DNA of 7,080 nt, from assembly GCA_003162235.1 (NCBI GenBank), contig PMMN01000025.1, positions 1,569-8,648 of the forward strand. The letters are read 5' to 3'. The DNA comes from Actinomycetota bacterium (GTDB lineage: Bacteria > Actinomycetota > Thermoleophilia > Gaiellales > Gaiellaceae). The notes beneath the pieces were generated by a model. That model had not been told where the DNA came from and made no database searches. It saw only the letters and a program-made list of their open reading frames with translations. Shown here in pieces: positions 1 to 5,552 of this stretch (its first letter is position 1; each line of letters opens with the position of its first letter). The translations under genes were made by a program, and so were the position numbers.

Positions 1-203
1 GTATCGAGGATGATGCCGATCACCTGTGAGGGCATGTCGGTGACGCCGGCCGCCGAGATGTCGGCCGTCACCTCGAGCTCGCGCACGAGCGCGAGCACGC
101 GCTCACGTGTGCCGGGATCGATCGCGGCATCGCCGCCGAGTACTCTCGTCACGGTCATCACCGAGACGCCTGCCTGGTCTGCCAGTTCACGAATCGTGGG
201 CAT
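1..203 (-). CDS. LacI-family transcriptional regulator, N-terminal part (cut by window edge)
   Basis: The first 67 codons are visible; the rest lies beyond the left edge. The start is the ATG at 203, preceded by GAAAGG with about 8 nt spacing, a good ribosome binding site. Residues 3-22 read as a standard LacI HTH: helix 1 (TIRELADQAG), a turn, then a recognition helix (VSVMTVTRVL). Helix 3 follows (PGTRERVLALVREL), and then the first strand of the periplasmic-binding-like sensor domain (QVIGIILD). The family binds operator DNA as dimers and releases it on binding a sugar or related ligand. The ligand cannot be told because the sensor domain is missing here. The hinge region (about residues 46-60) lacks the usual YxPN..AR.L pattern, so operator grip may differ from classical LacI. 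It lies downstream of tRNA-Gln on the same strand. The HTH assignment is firm; target genes are unknown. Confidence 0.9.
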   Translation of the reverse strand, partial: MPTIRELADQAGVSVMTVTRVLGGDAAIDPGTRERVLALVRELEVTADISAAGVTDMPSQVIGIILD

Positions 204-240
204 TGAGATCGCCTTTCGAAAAATCGCCGCCGGTCTTGGT

Positions 241-284
241 TATCGAGCGCCTCGAGCCCGGACTTTAGGGGGAAACGCTCGATA
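241..284. promoter_or_regulatory. Inverted repeat upstream of the left LacI gene
   Basis: TATCGAGCG (241-249) and its exact reverse complement CGCTCGATA (276-284) flank a 26-bp centre, 38 bp upstream of the regulator's ATG. LacI-family genes are often autoregulated, so a paired-operator role is possible. I see no convincing -10/-35 pair for this gene, and the repeat could also be chance in CG-rich DNA. Confidence 0.3.
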
Positions 285-286
285 GT

Positions 287-313
287 TCGAGATCGCGTCC
301 GCGCGCGTCTCGA
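287..313 (-). terminator. Stem-loop just 3' of tRNA-Gln, possible terminator
   Basis: Arms 287-297 (TCGAGATCGCG) and 304-313 (CGCGTCTCGA) pair over 10 bp with one bulged base and a 6-nt loop. The hairpin begins 7 nt after the tRNA 3' end on the minus strand. There is no T-run after it, so this would be a U-less hairpin terminator or a processing signal. The position supports the call; the sequence alone does not prove it. Confidence 0.4.
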
Positions 314-320
314 GTCTTAG

Positions 321-391
321 CTGCGGGGCAGGGACTCGAACCCCGATCACCTGATCCAGAGCCAGGCGTCCTACCATTAGACGACCCCGCA
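321..391 (-). tRNA. tRNA-Gln (anticodon CTG)
   Basis: The 71-nt cloverleaf folds fully. Acceptor stem TGCGGGG pairs with CCCCGCA, followed by T8 and C9. The D-arm is GTC...GAC with a GG in the loop. The anticodon stem CCTGG/TCAGG holds the loop CTCTGGA, giving anticodon CTG, which reads CAG. The T-arm is CGGGG-TTCGAGT-CCCTG. The weak U1-A72 end pair and discriminator G73 match known identity elements for glutaminyl-tRNA synthetase, supporting Gln over Glu. The 3' CCA is not encoded (the next bases are CTA), so it must be added by tRNA nucleotidyltransferase. The gene sits alone between two LacI-family regulators, has its own -10-like element 15 nt upstream, and is followed closely by a stem-loop. 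Confidence 0.95.
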
Positions 392-406
392 AAGACAAGC
401 GCTCGG

Positions 407-433
407 ATTGTAGCGGCGCTGCGTCGGGGTCAG
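407..433 (-). promoter_or_regulatory. Probable promoter of tRNA-Gln
   Basis: On the minus strand TACAAT (412-407) is a near-consensus -10 box, 15 nt before the mature tRNA 5' end. Upstream is CTGACC (433-428), a -35-like match with a short 15-bp spacer. The -10 box and its distance from the tRNA are the strong part of the evidence; the -35 is uncertain. Confidence 0.6.
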
Positions 434-456
434 CTGTTCTGAGACGCTTGAAGAGC

Positions 457-469
457 TCATTTCAAATGA
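457..469. promoter_or_regulatory. AT-rich perfect palindrome TCATTT-C-AAATGA
   Basis: A 13-bp perfect inverted repeat with a single central base, about 45 bp upstream of the tRNA -10 box. It stands out because the surrounding DNA is GC-rich. It could be an operator or an upstream promoter element. Nothing links it to a particular regulator. Confidence 0.3.
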
Positions 470-517
470 AGCACTCCACCGCCTGGCCGTGCTCGGCGGC
501 GCGATGCGTTGTCCTCG

Positions 518-550
518 GCCTCGCCCGTAGCCTCCGGCTACGAACGAGGC
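518..550 (-). terminator. Strong 33-nt stem-loop downstream of the complete LacI gene
   Basis: GCCTCG (518-523) pairs with CGAGGC (545-550). CGTAGCC (526-532) pairs with GGCTACG (536-542). The two stems are separated by a 2x2 CC/AA mismatch and closed by a TCC loop. That is 13 paired bases, far more than expected by chance. It begins 48 nt past the stop codon of the minus-strand LacI gene at 599, so it most simply ends that transcript before the tRNA promoter. There is no T-run. A REP-like dispersed intergenic repeat is the alternative. Confidence 0.5.
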
Positions 551-598
551 GCCGCGTCCTAGCCTCGCATCCACCGATCGCACCCAGTCGGCAGGTCG

Positions 599-1639
599 TC
601 AATCGACACGAGCTCTAAGTGTGGCGCCGCAGGATTCGCGCACGATCAGCTCGGTGGGGAGGATCACGACCGGTGGTCCGTTCGCCGTGTCTTCGATGAT
701 GCGCACCAACGCCTCGCAGGCCGCGGCGCCGAGCCCGGGCTTGTCCTGGTGCACAGTGGTGAGCGCGGGCTCCATGACGCTCGCGAAGGAGGCATCGTCG
801 AAGCCTACGACGGCGATGTCTTCCGGGACGCGCAGGCCGGCCACGTGGGCAGCCCTGATCGCTCCCAGCGCCATCGTGTCGCTGGCGCAGAAGACGACCT
901 CCGGGCGCTCTTCGAGCGCGAGCAGCTTCTCCATCCCCGCGTAGCCGGTGGGCTCGTAGAAGTCGCCCTCGACCAGGTACTCCGCGCGGAAGGGGAGATA
1001 TTCGCGCTCGAGACCGGAGCGGTAGCCGAGCACGCGGTCGGTGCCCGGGCGGCTGAAGGGGATCCCGGAGATGTGGGCTATGCGTTTGTAGCCGAGTGTG
1101 CGTAGGTACTGGACCATGGTCGCCGCGGCTTCGACGTTCTCGGACATCACGTATCCGGCCCGCGCCCCGACGAGATCGAGATCGATCGCTACGGTCGGGA
1201 TCTCCTCATCGAGCAGGTGCCTGAGCTCGGGGTCGGTGCGCGAGAATCCCATCAAGATGACGCCTGCGATGTTGTGCCGGCGGCAGCGGGCTACGTAGGA
1301 GAACTCCGCCGTGAAGTCGCCGCTGATGTGACCGGAGAAGAGCAGCAGGTCGTAGCGGCTCGCCACAGCGCGCTCCTTCAATCCTTCGAGCACGTCGGCG
1401 AAGAAGGGATGGCGGAGGTCGGGCTGCAGGCCGGTGGTGATCGCCGTGCCGATCACGCGCGGATAGGCTGGCTCACCGACACGATGCAGCATCTGCCCGC
1501 GCGCCGCCAGGTGGATCGCCCGCTCGCGCACCTCGTCGGTGATCGCCTGACCCTGTCGCAACATCTCCGAGACGGCCTCGGCCGACATTCGAGCCGAAGG
1601 CGGCTCGGGAATTGGTCTCTCGATCTTCTCTTCGTTCAT
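599..1639 (-). CDS. LacI-family-type regulator with degenerate DNA-binding domain, 346 aa
   Basis: The start chosen is the ATG at 1639, because GGGAGG lies 4 nt upstream; the frame stays open for 72 further codons upstream, but these are Arg/Pro-rich and unlike protein. Residues 61-340 form a typical sugar-binding sensor domain (Peripla_BP_3 type): RVIGTAI opening strand, YKRIAHISG (184-192), CASDTMALGA (251-260), VPEDIAVVGFDD (271-282), PALTTVHQ (291-298). The N-terminus is unusual. Residues 18-48 align with the recognition helix and helix 3 (SAEAVSEML, then TDEVRERAIHLAA). The normal first helix (xIxDVAxxAGVS) is replaced by a Pro-rich stretch (residues 8-15). The hinge is also about four residues short and lacks the AR.L motif. 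Such a protein may bind DNA poorly or differently. Sensor-fold assignment is confident; ligand and targets are unknown. A sequencing error seems unlikely, since no other frame encodes helix 1. Confidence 0.88.
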   Translation of the reverse strand: MNEEKIERPIPEPPSARMSAEAVSEMLRQGQAITDEVRERAIHLAARGQMLHRVGEPAYPRVIGTAITTGLQPDLRHPFFADVLEGLKERAVASRYDLLLFSGHISGDFTAEFSYVARCRRHNIAGVILMGFSRTDPELRHLLDEEIPTVAIDLDLVGARAGYVMSENVEAAATMVQYLRTLGYKRIAHISGIPFSRPGTDRVLGYRSGLEREYLPFRAEYLVEGDFYEPTGYAGMEKLLALEERPEVVFCASDTMALGAIRAAHVAGLRVPEDIAVVGFDDASFASVMEPALTTVHQDKPGLGAAACEALVRIIEDTANGPPVVILPTELIVRESCGATLRARVD

Positions 1640-1653
1640 GGCGCCTCCCAGGC

Positions 1654-1683
1654 AGTATCGACGCGGGGCGCCGTCGCTGTCTC
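1654..1683 (-). promoter_or_regulatory. Candidate promoter of the complete LacI-type gene
   Basis: On the minus strand GAGACA (1683-1678) and GATACT (1659-1654) are separated by 18 bp, each matching the sigma-70-type consensus at 4-5 of 6 positions. Transcription would begin just before the GGGAGG ribosome binding site, giving a very short leader. Confidence 0.4.
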
Positions 1684-1694
1684 GCGGCACCGGG

Positions 1695-1718
1695 GCAGGC
1701 GCGAGTGAGCGCGCCTGC
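1695..1718. promoter_or_regulatory. Inverted repeat 1 upstream of the LacI-type gene
   Basis: GCAGGCGCG (1695-1703) and CGCGCCTGC (1710-1718) are perfect 9-bp arms around AGTGAG. The repeat lies just upstream of the candidate -35 of the minus-strand regulator. It may be an operator, or the stem of an RNA hairpin if transcription starts further upstream. Confidence 0.45.
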
Positions 1719-1722
1719 GGTC

Positions 1723-1740
1723 GAGGTGTTCGGACACCTC
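1723..1740. promoter_or_regulatory. Inverted repeat 2 upstream of the LacI-type gene
   Basis: GAGGTGT (1723-1729) and ACACCTC (1734-1740) are perfect 7-bp arms around TCGG, so the whole 18 bp is nearly palindromic with a central CG. That is the general shape of LacI-family operators. It sits 4 bp from inverted repeat 1. A role in autoregulation or in control of the divergent DUF4389 gene is inference. Confidence 0.45.
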
Positions 1741-1802
1741 TTGGCTCAGTAGTTCGGCGGCAAGGAACGGCTATTGAGCGGCGGCGCCGGGAGGTAGTGA
1801 CG

Positions 1803-1952
1803 ATGCGCCGTCGTGCGAATATGGGCCTAATCCGCGAGTCTTCCGGCCCCGGCATCCACGGCTTGACCCCCTCGCTCGCACATCCCTACCGGGATAGGCT
1901 CCACAGCTCTGCTCGCGTTCCGCCCGCGGATCTGCACATAATCCCGCCATGA
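1803..1952 (+). CDS. Possible 49-codon leader ORF overlapping the DUF4389 start
   Basis: The ATG at 1803 is preceded by GGGAGG at 1789-1794 with ideal 8-nt spacing, the best ribosome binding site on this strand in the region. The frame runs 49 codons and its TGA overlaps the DUF4389 ATG as ATGA (1949-1952), the arrangement used for translational coupling. That would explain why the DUF4389 gene has no Shine-Dalgarno of its own. The composition (many Pro, Arg, Ser and His) does not look like a folded protein, and I recognise no motif. It would need a promoter upstream of 1789; the candidate promoters seen at 1863 and 1937 would exclude it. Probably a leader or chance ORF rather than a functional protein. 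Confidence 0.25.
   Translation: MRRRANMGLIRESSGPGIHGLTPSLAHPYRDRLHSSARVPPADLHIIPP
1863..1892 (+). promoter_or_regulatory. Candidate promoter for the DUF4389-M48 unit (distal)
   Basis: TTGACC (1863-1868) is a clear -35 match. The -10 at 18-bp spacing (TACCGG, 1887-1892) is weak. It would give a leader of about 50 nt. It competes with the proximal candidate at 1937. Confidence 0.3.
1937..1942 (+). promoter_or_regulatory. -10-like CATAAT placed for leaderless initiation
   Basis: CATAAT differs from TATAAT at one base and ends 6 nt before the DUF4389 ATG, so transcription would begin at or near the start codon. Leaderless mRNAs are common in actinobacteria and need no Shine-Dalgarno, which is indeed absent. 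No -35 match is seen at 16-18 bp. Confidence 0.35.
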
Positions 1953-2584
1953 ACGAGCATCCAGTCACACTCCACGTCATGGACGACCTGCGGCGTTCGC
2001 GCCTCACGGTCTTCTTCCGATTCCTCCTCGTCCTCCCACACCTCATCTGGCTCTACCTGTGGGCGGTGTTGGTGGATATCGTCGCTTTACTCAACTGGTT
2101 AGTCGCACTCATTATCGGACGTCCCGCGAAGCCCTTCCAGCGCTTCATCGCTGCCTGGCTGCGTTACGCGACGACGGTCTTTGCATACATGTTCTTGATC
2201 GCGAACCCGTTCCCGGGCTTCACAGGCGAGCCGGGTAGCTATCCGATCGAGCTCGAAGTTCCGACGACACCCGAGAAGCAGAACCGTTTCAAGACGTTCT
2301 TCAGGATTCTTCTCGTATACCCGGCGTTGATTGTCGGTGCAGTATTGATGTACGCCACCTACTTCGTCACCATGCTCGCCTGGTGGGCGGCGATGATCAC
2401 GGGGCGGATGCCACGCGGCTTCCGCGACCTCGGCGCCAACGCTATTCGTTATCTGATGCAGGTCTACGCCTATCTCTTCCTCGTCACCGGTACGTACCCG
2501 TGCTCCAGCCCCTATGTGGGTATGTCGCTCGGCGCATCGGTTGTCGAGGAGGCTCCGGCCAAGAAGGCTCCGGCCAAGAAGTGA
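1949..2584 (+). CDS. DUF4389 membrane protein with internal duplication and Ala/Lys/Pro tail
   Basis: The 211-aa product has the DUF4389 signature twice. Repeat 1 spans about residues 18-91 (RLTVFFRFLLVLPH..., GRPAKPFQRF, AYMFLIANPFPGF). Repeat 2 spans about 113-186 (RFKTFFRILLVYPA..., GRMPRGFRDL, AYLFLVTGTYPCSSP). Each repeat carries two long hydrophobic segments (roughly 21-57 and 64-85; 118-150 and 165-181), so about four membrane helices are likely. The tail (198-211) is soluble and ends in two copies of APAKK. The start MNEHPVTLHVMDDLRRSRLTV is typical of the family as I know it. The function of DUF4389 is not established. The stop codon overlaps the GTG start of the M48 protease gene, so the two are almost certainly co-transcribed and translationally coupled, suggesting a shared role in the membrane. 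Confidence 0.88.
   Translation: MNEHPVTLHVMDDLRRSRLTVFFRFLLVLPHLIWLYLWAVLVDIVALLNWLVALIIGRPAKPFQRFIAAWLRYATTVFAYMFLIANPFPGFTGEPGSYPIELEVPTTPEKQNRFKTFFRILLVYPALIVGAVLMYATYFVTMLAWWAAMITGRMPRGFRDLGANAIRYLMQVYAYLFLVTGTYPCSSPYVGMSLGASVVEEAPAKKAPAKK
2552..2581 (+). repeat. Two tandem copies of a 15-bp repeat encoding APAKK
   Basis: GCTCCGGCCAAGAAG occurs twice with no mismatch (2552-2566 and 2567-2581), directly before the stop codon. It makes the basic C-terminal tail. Perfect in-frame identity suggests recent slippage duplication, so copy number may vary between strains. Confidence 0.9.
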
Positions 2585-3798
2585 CAGCCAATTCTCGTCG
2601 CCTGCTGGGGCTCCTCGTCTTCGGAGTCCTGGCAGGCGGTTGGCTATACGCGGCGCACGCACTCTGGCAGACCTCGGTTCCCTCGAACCTGAAGCTGCCG
2701 CACGTGGACGTGAGCTCGCTCGTGAGCGCGAGCGAGCTGCACCGCGCCCAGCACTTCTCCTTCATTCTCGACCTGTTCGGCATCGCTGGGCTGGTATTAC
2801 CGCTGGTGGTGCTTGCTTTCTACGCGAAGTGGGGCCACCGCTTCATGGGCGAGTCGGCGGCGGGCCCGATCGGCACCGGGATGCTGCTGGCGATGCTCGG
2901 CCTGGCGATCCTCTGGATCGCGATGCTGCCGAGCAATATCGGCGAGCTCTGGTGGCTGCGCCGCTACGGCATCGAAAAGACCGGCTACGTCGCAATGGTC
3001 TTAAGCACCTGGTCTCTACTCGGCGCCGAGTTTCTCGGTATCTGCCTGACGATCCTGATCGTGATGGGCTTCGCCCGCCTGCTCAAGGACCGTTGGTGGC
3101 TGGCCGGAGCCCCGGTGTTCGTCGGGATCGCGCTGCTCGTCACCTTCGTCCAGCCGTACATGAGCGGGCTGGGACCGCTCCAGGGTCACGCCACGCTGGT
3201 GCAAGCCGAGAAGCGTCTCGCGGCGAAGGAAGGCGTCGGAAACATCCCACTCGAGGTCGAGAACGTCGGCACGCAGACCACGGCGCCCAATGCCGAAGCG
3301 ATCGGGCTGGGCCCCAGCCGCCGGATCGCGATCTGGGACACGATGCTCGACGGGCGCTTCTCCGAGCCCCAGCTCGAGTTCGTCGTCGCGCACGAGCTCG
3401 GTCACCACAAGCACAACGATCTCTGGAAGGGACTGGGTTGGTACGCGCTATTCGCCTTCCCGATCGCCTATCTGATTGCGAGGATCACGCGGCGGCGGGG
3501 GGGGATGGCCGTGCCGCTGGCCGTGCCGCTCTTCCTCTTCGTCTGGTTCGCCTTCCCGACCGCGATCCTGCCGATCGACAACGCCTTCTCGCGGCGGCTC
3601 GAGGCCAACGCCGACTGGGCAGCTCTGCAGGCCACGCGCGATCCGAACGCCGGCCAGGCCCTGTTCGAGAACTTCGTGCGCACTACCAACGAAGATCCGA
3701 ATCCGCCGCTTTGGGATCAGATCCTGTTCGGGAACCACCCGACGGACGGGCAACGGCTGGCGATGGTCAAGGCCTGGCAGCAGCGCAACGGCGGTTGA
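2581..3798 (+). CDS. Integral-membrane M48-family zinc metallopeptidase (Ste24/CAAX-protease-like)
   Basis: The 405-aa protein starts at GTG 2581, overlapping the previous stop as GTGA; the open frame upstream only reads through DUF4389 in a wrong phase. The zinc site is HELGH (271-275) with the third ligand Glu341 in EANADWAALQ. SRRIAIWDTML (247-257) and NHPTDGQRLAM (385-395) match Ste24-type M48 proteins, where a similar His-Pro motif lies near the end. Hydrophobic segments at about 8-26, 62-82, 98-117, 142-164, 176-192, 284-300 and 309-333 place the catalytic site at the membrane, with the M48_N-type region before it. In eukaryotes Ste24 cuts prenylated CAAX proteins; bacterial relatives such as HtpX handle membrane-protein quality control, so that is the likely area of function here. 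The substrate is unknown. An 8-G run at 3497-3504 lies in the RRRGGMA stretch and is a possible slippage site. Confidence 0.92.
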   Translation: MTANSRRLLGLLVFGVLAGGWLYAAHALWQTSVPSNLKLPHVDVSSLVSASELHRAQHFSFILDLFGIAGLVLPLVVLAFYAKWGHRFMGESAAGPIGTGMLLAMLGLAILWIAMLPSNIGELWWLRRYGIEKTGYVAMVLSTWSLLGAEFLGICLTILIVMGFARLLKDRWWLAGAPVFVGIALLVTFVQPYMSGLGPLQGHATLVQAEKRLAAKEGVGNIPLEVENVGTQTTAPNAEAIGLGPSRRIAIWDTMLDGRFSEPQLEFVVAHELGHHKHNDLWKGLGWYALFAFPIAYLIARITRRRGGMAVPLAVPLFLFVWFAFPTAILPIDNAFSRRLEANADWAALQATRDPNAGQALFENFVRTTNEDPNPPLWDQILFGNHPTDGQRLAMVKAWQQRNGG

Positions 3799-3812
3799 GG
3801 CCGCCGGCTCGG

Positions 3813-4538
3813 TCAGATCTGGATCGGCGGCATCATCGAGGCGCTCGGTCGCACCTGCTCGCGTGTCAGCTCGAAGTAGGCGAGCGTCCACGAGAGCGCG
3901 ACCAGCGGAGCGAGCAGGCTGCTAGTGATCGTGCCGACGAGCCACGATGCCAGGAAGCGGGGCAAGGCGGAAAGGGAGAAGAGAAGAACGCTTTCCAGCG
4001 ACGACCCCACGGCCAGAGCGACCACTGTCAGGAATACCAGGCCGAAGACCGACCAGCTGGAGCCCCTGACCAGCTCCCAGGAGCGGTCGAACGCCTCTCC
4101 CGCCGACTTCTTCTCGAGCACGATCACCGGCACGATCAGAACCCAGCGCGTCAGCAGCACGAGTCCGGGTACGACCAGTAGCACCAGCCCGAAGACGACG
4201 CCGATCGCGGCCGCGAATCCGGCGGCCATAAGCGCCGGTAGGAGCGGGCGCACGCGGACGTAGAGCTCCTCGACCGAGAAATCGGTGTGGCCGTCTCGCA
4301 CCTCCCGGATCGCCTCGACCAGCGCGCCCTGCACCCAGAACGTTCCGACGATCCAGATCAGGACGGTGGCGACTCCCCAGAAAACGGCGTCTACCCAGTG
4401 CCCGGAGTGAACCAATGACTTCGAAAATGCCGAGAAGAGCTCGAGCACGAAGAAAACAACCGCCGCTATCAGCACGAAGCGCTTGAAGAACTCCCTGTAG
4501 AGCTCCCAGGCCTGGCGTAGAACTCTTTCGACGCTCAT
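3813..4538 (-). CDS. Multi-pass membrane protein, 241 aa, function unknown
   Basis: The protein begins with a short amphipathic stretch (VLRQAWELYREFFKRF) and has hydrophobic segments at about 21-37, 50-72, 99-125, 126-141, 163-182 and 198-224. The layout resembles the glycerophosphodiester-phosphodiesterase membrane-domain/DUF975-like superfamily: YVRVRPLLPAL (93-103), LVVPGLVLLTRWVLIVPVIVLEK (split at 121-143), then SAGEAFDRSWELVRG (145-159). That pattern of Pro-Gly kink, RW, conserved Glu and A..RSW.LV.G is typical, but the family has no agreed function. The start at 4538 has no clear Shine-Dalgarno. The gene lies 30 bp downstream of trxB on the same strand and ends 14 bp from the convergent protease gene, so it may be the distal gene of a trxB transcript. 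Confidence 0.8.
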   Translation of the reverse strand: MSVERVLRQAWELYREFFKRFVLIAAVVFFVLELFSAFSKSLVHSGHWVDAVFWGVATVLIWIVGTFWVQGALVEAIREVRDGHTDFSVEELYVRVRPLLPALMAAGFAAAIGVVFGLVLLVVPGLVLLTRWVLIVPVIVLEKKSAGEAFDRSWELVRGSSWSVFGLVFLTVVALAVGSSLESVLLFSLSALPRFLASWLVGTITSSLLAPLVALSWTLAYFELTREQVRPSASMMPPIQI

Positions 4539-4545
4539 AGAGCGA

Positions 4546-4551
4546 AGATTA
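4546..4551 (-). promoter_or_regulatory. -10-like TAATCT in the trxB/membrane-protein gap
   Basis: TAATCT (TANNNT type) ends 7 nt before the ATG at 4538, consistent with a leaderless start, and the gene lacks a ribosome binding site. There is no matching -35. With only 30 bp between the genes it is a weak call. Confidence 0.25.
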
Positions 4552-4568
4552 CTTCGACTCGGGCCGGA

Positions 4569-5528
4569 TCAGGTCGCTGCAGTTTGTTCGTGCGGCTCGG
4601 CGTCGAGGAAGCGTTCGGCTTCGAGCGCGGCCATGCAACCGGTGCCGGCGGCCGTTACCGCCTGGCGAAAGTCGGGATCCTGCACGTCGCCGGCGGCGAA
4701 GACGCCGGGCACGCCGGTCGCAGTCGAGCGAGGCTTGGTGATCAGGTAGCCGATCTCGTCGTGTTCGAGCCGATCGCCGAAGAGGGACGTGTTCGGCTCG
4801 TGCCCGATGGCGACGAAAAGACCCGTAGCCGCCAACTCGCTCGTCTCACCGGTCTTGGTATCGCGTAGCCGGACGCCGGTTACGTGACCTTCCTCGACTC
4901 CGAGCACCTCTTCTATAACCGTGCTCGTCACCAGCTCGATTTTCTCGGCCTCCCGCGCTCGCGCCGTCATGATCGGCTCCGCCCGGAACTCGTCGCGGCG
5001 GTGGACGAGTGTCACCTTGCTGGCGAAGCGGGTGAGGTAAAGTGCGTCCTCCATCGCCGAGTCGCCGCCGCCGACGACTACCACCTCCTGATTGCGGAAG
5101 AAGGCGGCGTCGCAGACGGTGCAGTAGGAGACGCCTTTGCCCCGCAGGGCGAGCTCAGAGTCGAGCCCGAGCTCGCGTGGGTACGCACCGGTTGCGATGA
5201 TCAGGGTTCGCGCGCGGTAATCCCGCTCGCCGGTACTCACTAGGAAGGGACGCTCGGAGAGATCGACGCTGACCACGTCGTCGGTCAAGAACTCAGCTCC
5301 GGCGCGCTCGGCTTGGGTGCGCAGGTCGCTCATCATCTGCGGTCCGAGCACTCCCTCCGGATAGCCGGGGAAGTTCTCGACCTTGATCGTCAGCATCAGC
5401 TGGCCACCCCAGGTGACGCCCTCGATTACGAGCGGCTCGAGCAGGGCGCGTGCCGCGTAGACGGCAGCCGTATAGCCCGCCGGGCCACCACCGATGACGA
5501 TCACGTTCCGGATGTCTTTTCCGCTCAC
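4569..5528 (-). CDS. trxB: Thioredoxin-disulfide reductase TrxB
   Basis: The 319-aa length and all signatures fit low-molecular-weight TrxB, the cytoplasmic FAD enzyme that passes electrons from NADPH to thioredoxin. The FAD-binding motif is GGGPAGYTAA (13-22). GWGGQL-type residues lie at 39-44 (here TWGGQL). The redox-active pair is Cys136-Thr-Val-Cys139-Asp140; the more familiar spacing residues are Ala-Thr or Ala-Val. The NADPH domain has GGGDSAMEDALYL (153-165) and HRRDEFRA (176-183), whose arginines favour NADPH over NADH. The second FAD motif is GVFAAGDVQD (275-284), followed by RQAVTAAGTGCMAALEAE. Start codon is GTG at 5528 with AGGAG about 6 nt upstream. No thioredoxin gene is visible in the window. 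The short C-terminal tail (EPHEQTAAT) carries no fused thioredoxin. Confidence 0.97.
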   Translation of the reverse strand: MSGKDIRNVIVIGGGPAGYTAAVYAARALLEPLVIEGVTWGGQLMLTIKVENFPGYPEGVLGPQMMSDLRTQAERAGAEFLTDDVVSVDLSERPFLVSTGERDYRARTLIIATGAYPRELGLDSELALRGKGVSYCTVCDAAFFRNQEVVVVGGGDSAMEDALYLTRFASKVTLVHRRDEFRAEPIMTARAREAEKIELVTSTVIEEVLGVEEGHVTGVRLRDTKTGETSELAATGLFVAIGHEPNTSLFGDRLEHDEIGYLITKPRSTATGVPGVFAAGDVQDPDFRQAVTAAGTGCMAALEAERFLDAEPHEQTAAT

Positions 5529-5552
5529 CTTTTCTCCTGTTCGCCGTCAGAG

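Noticed and set aside
377..583. 68-codon minus-strand frame running into the tRNA
   Set aside because: It overlaps the tRNA and the strong stem-loop, has no ribosome binding site and no recognisable motif.
1640..1855. 72-residue N-terminal extension of the LacI-type regulator
   Set aside because: Arg/Pro-rich with no HTH, and it crosses the palindromes and candidate promoter. The ATG at 1639 has a much better ribosome binding site.
2514..4181. Long plus-strand open frame (555 codons) across the protease gene
   Set aside because: It is a GC-driven shadow frame over the M48 gene and the opposite-strand membrane protein; its translation is an Arg/Ala-rich low-complexity pattern.
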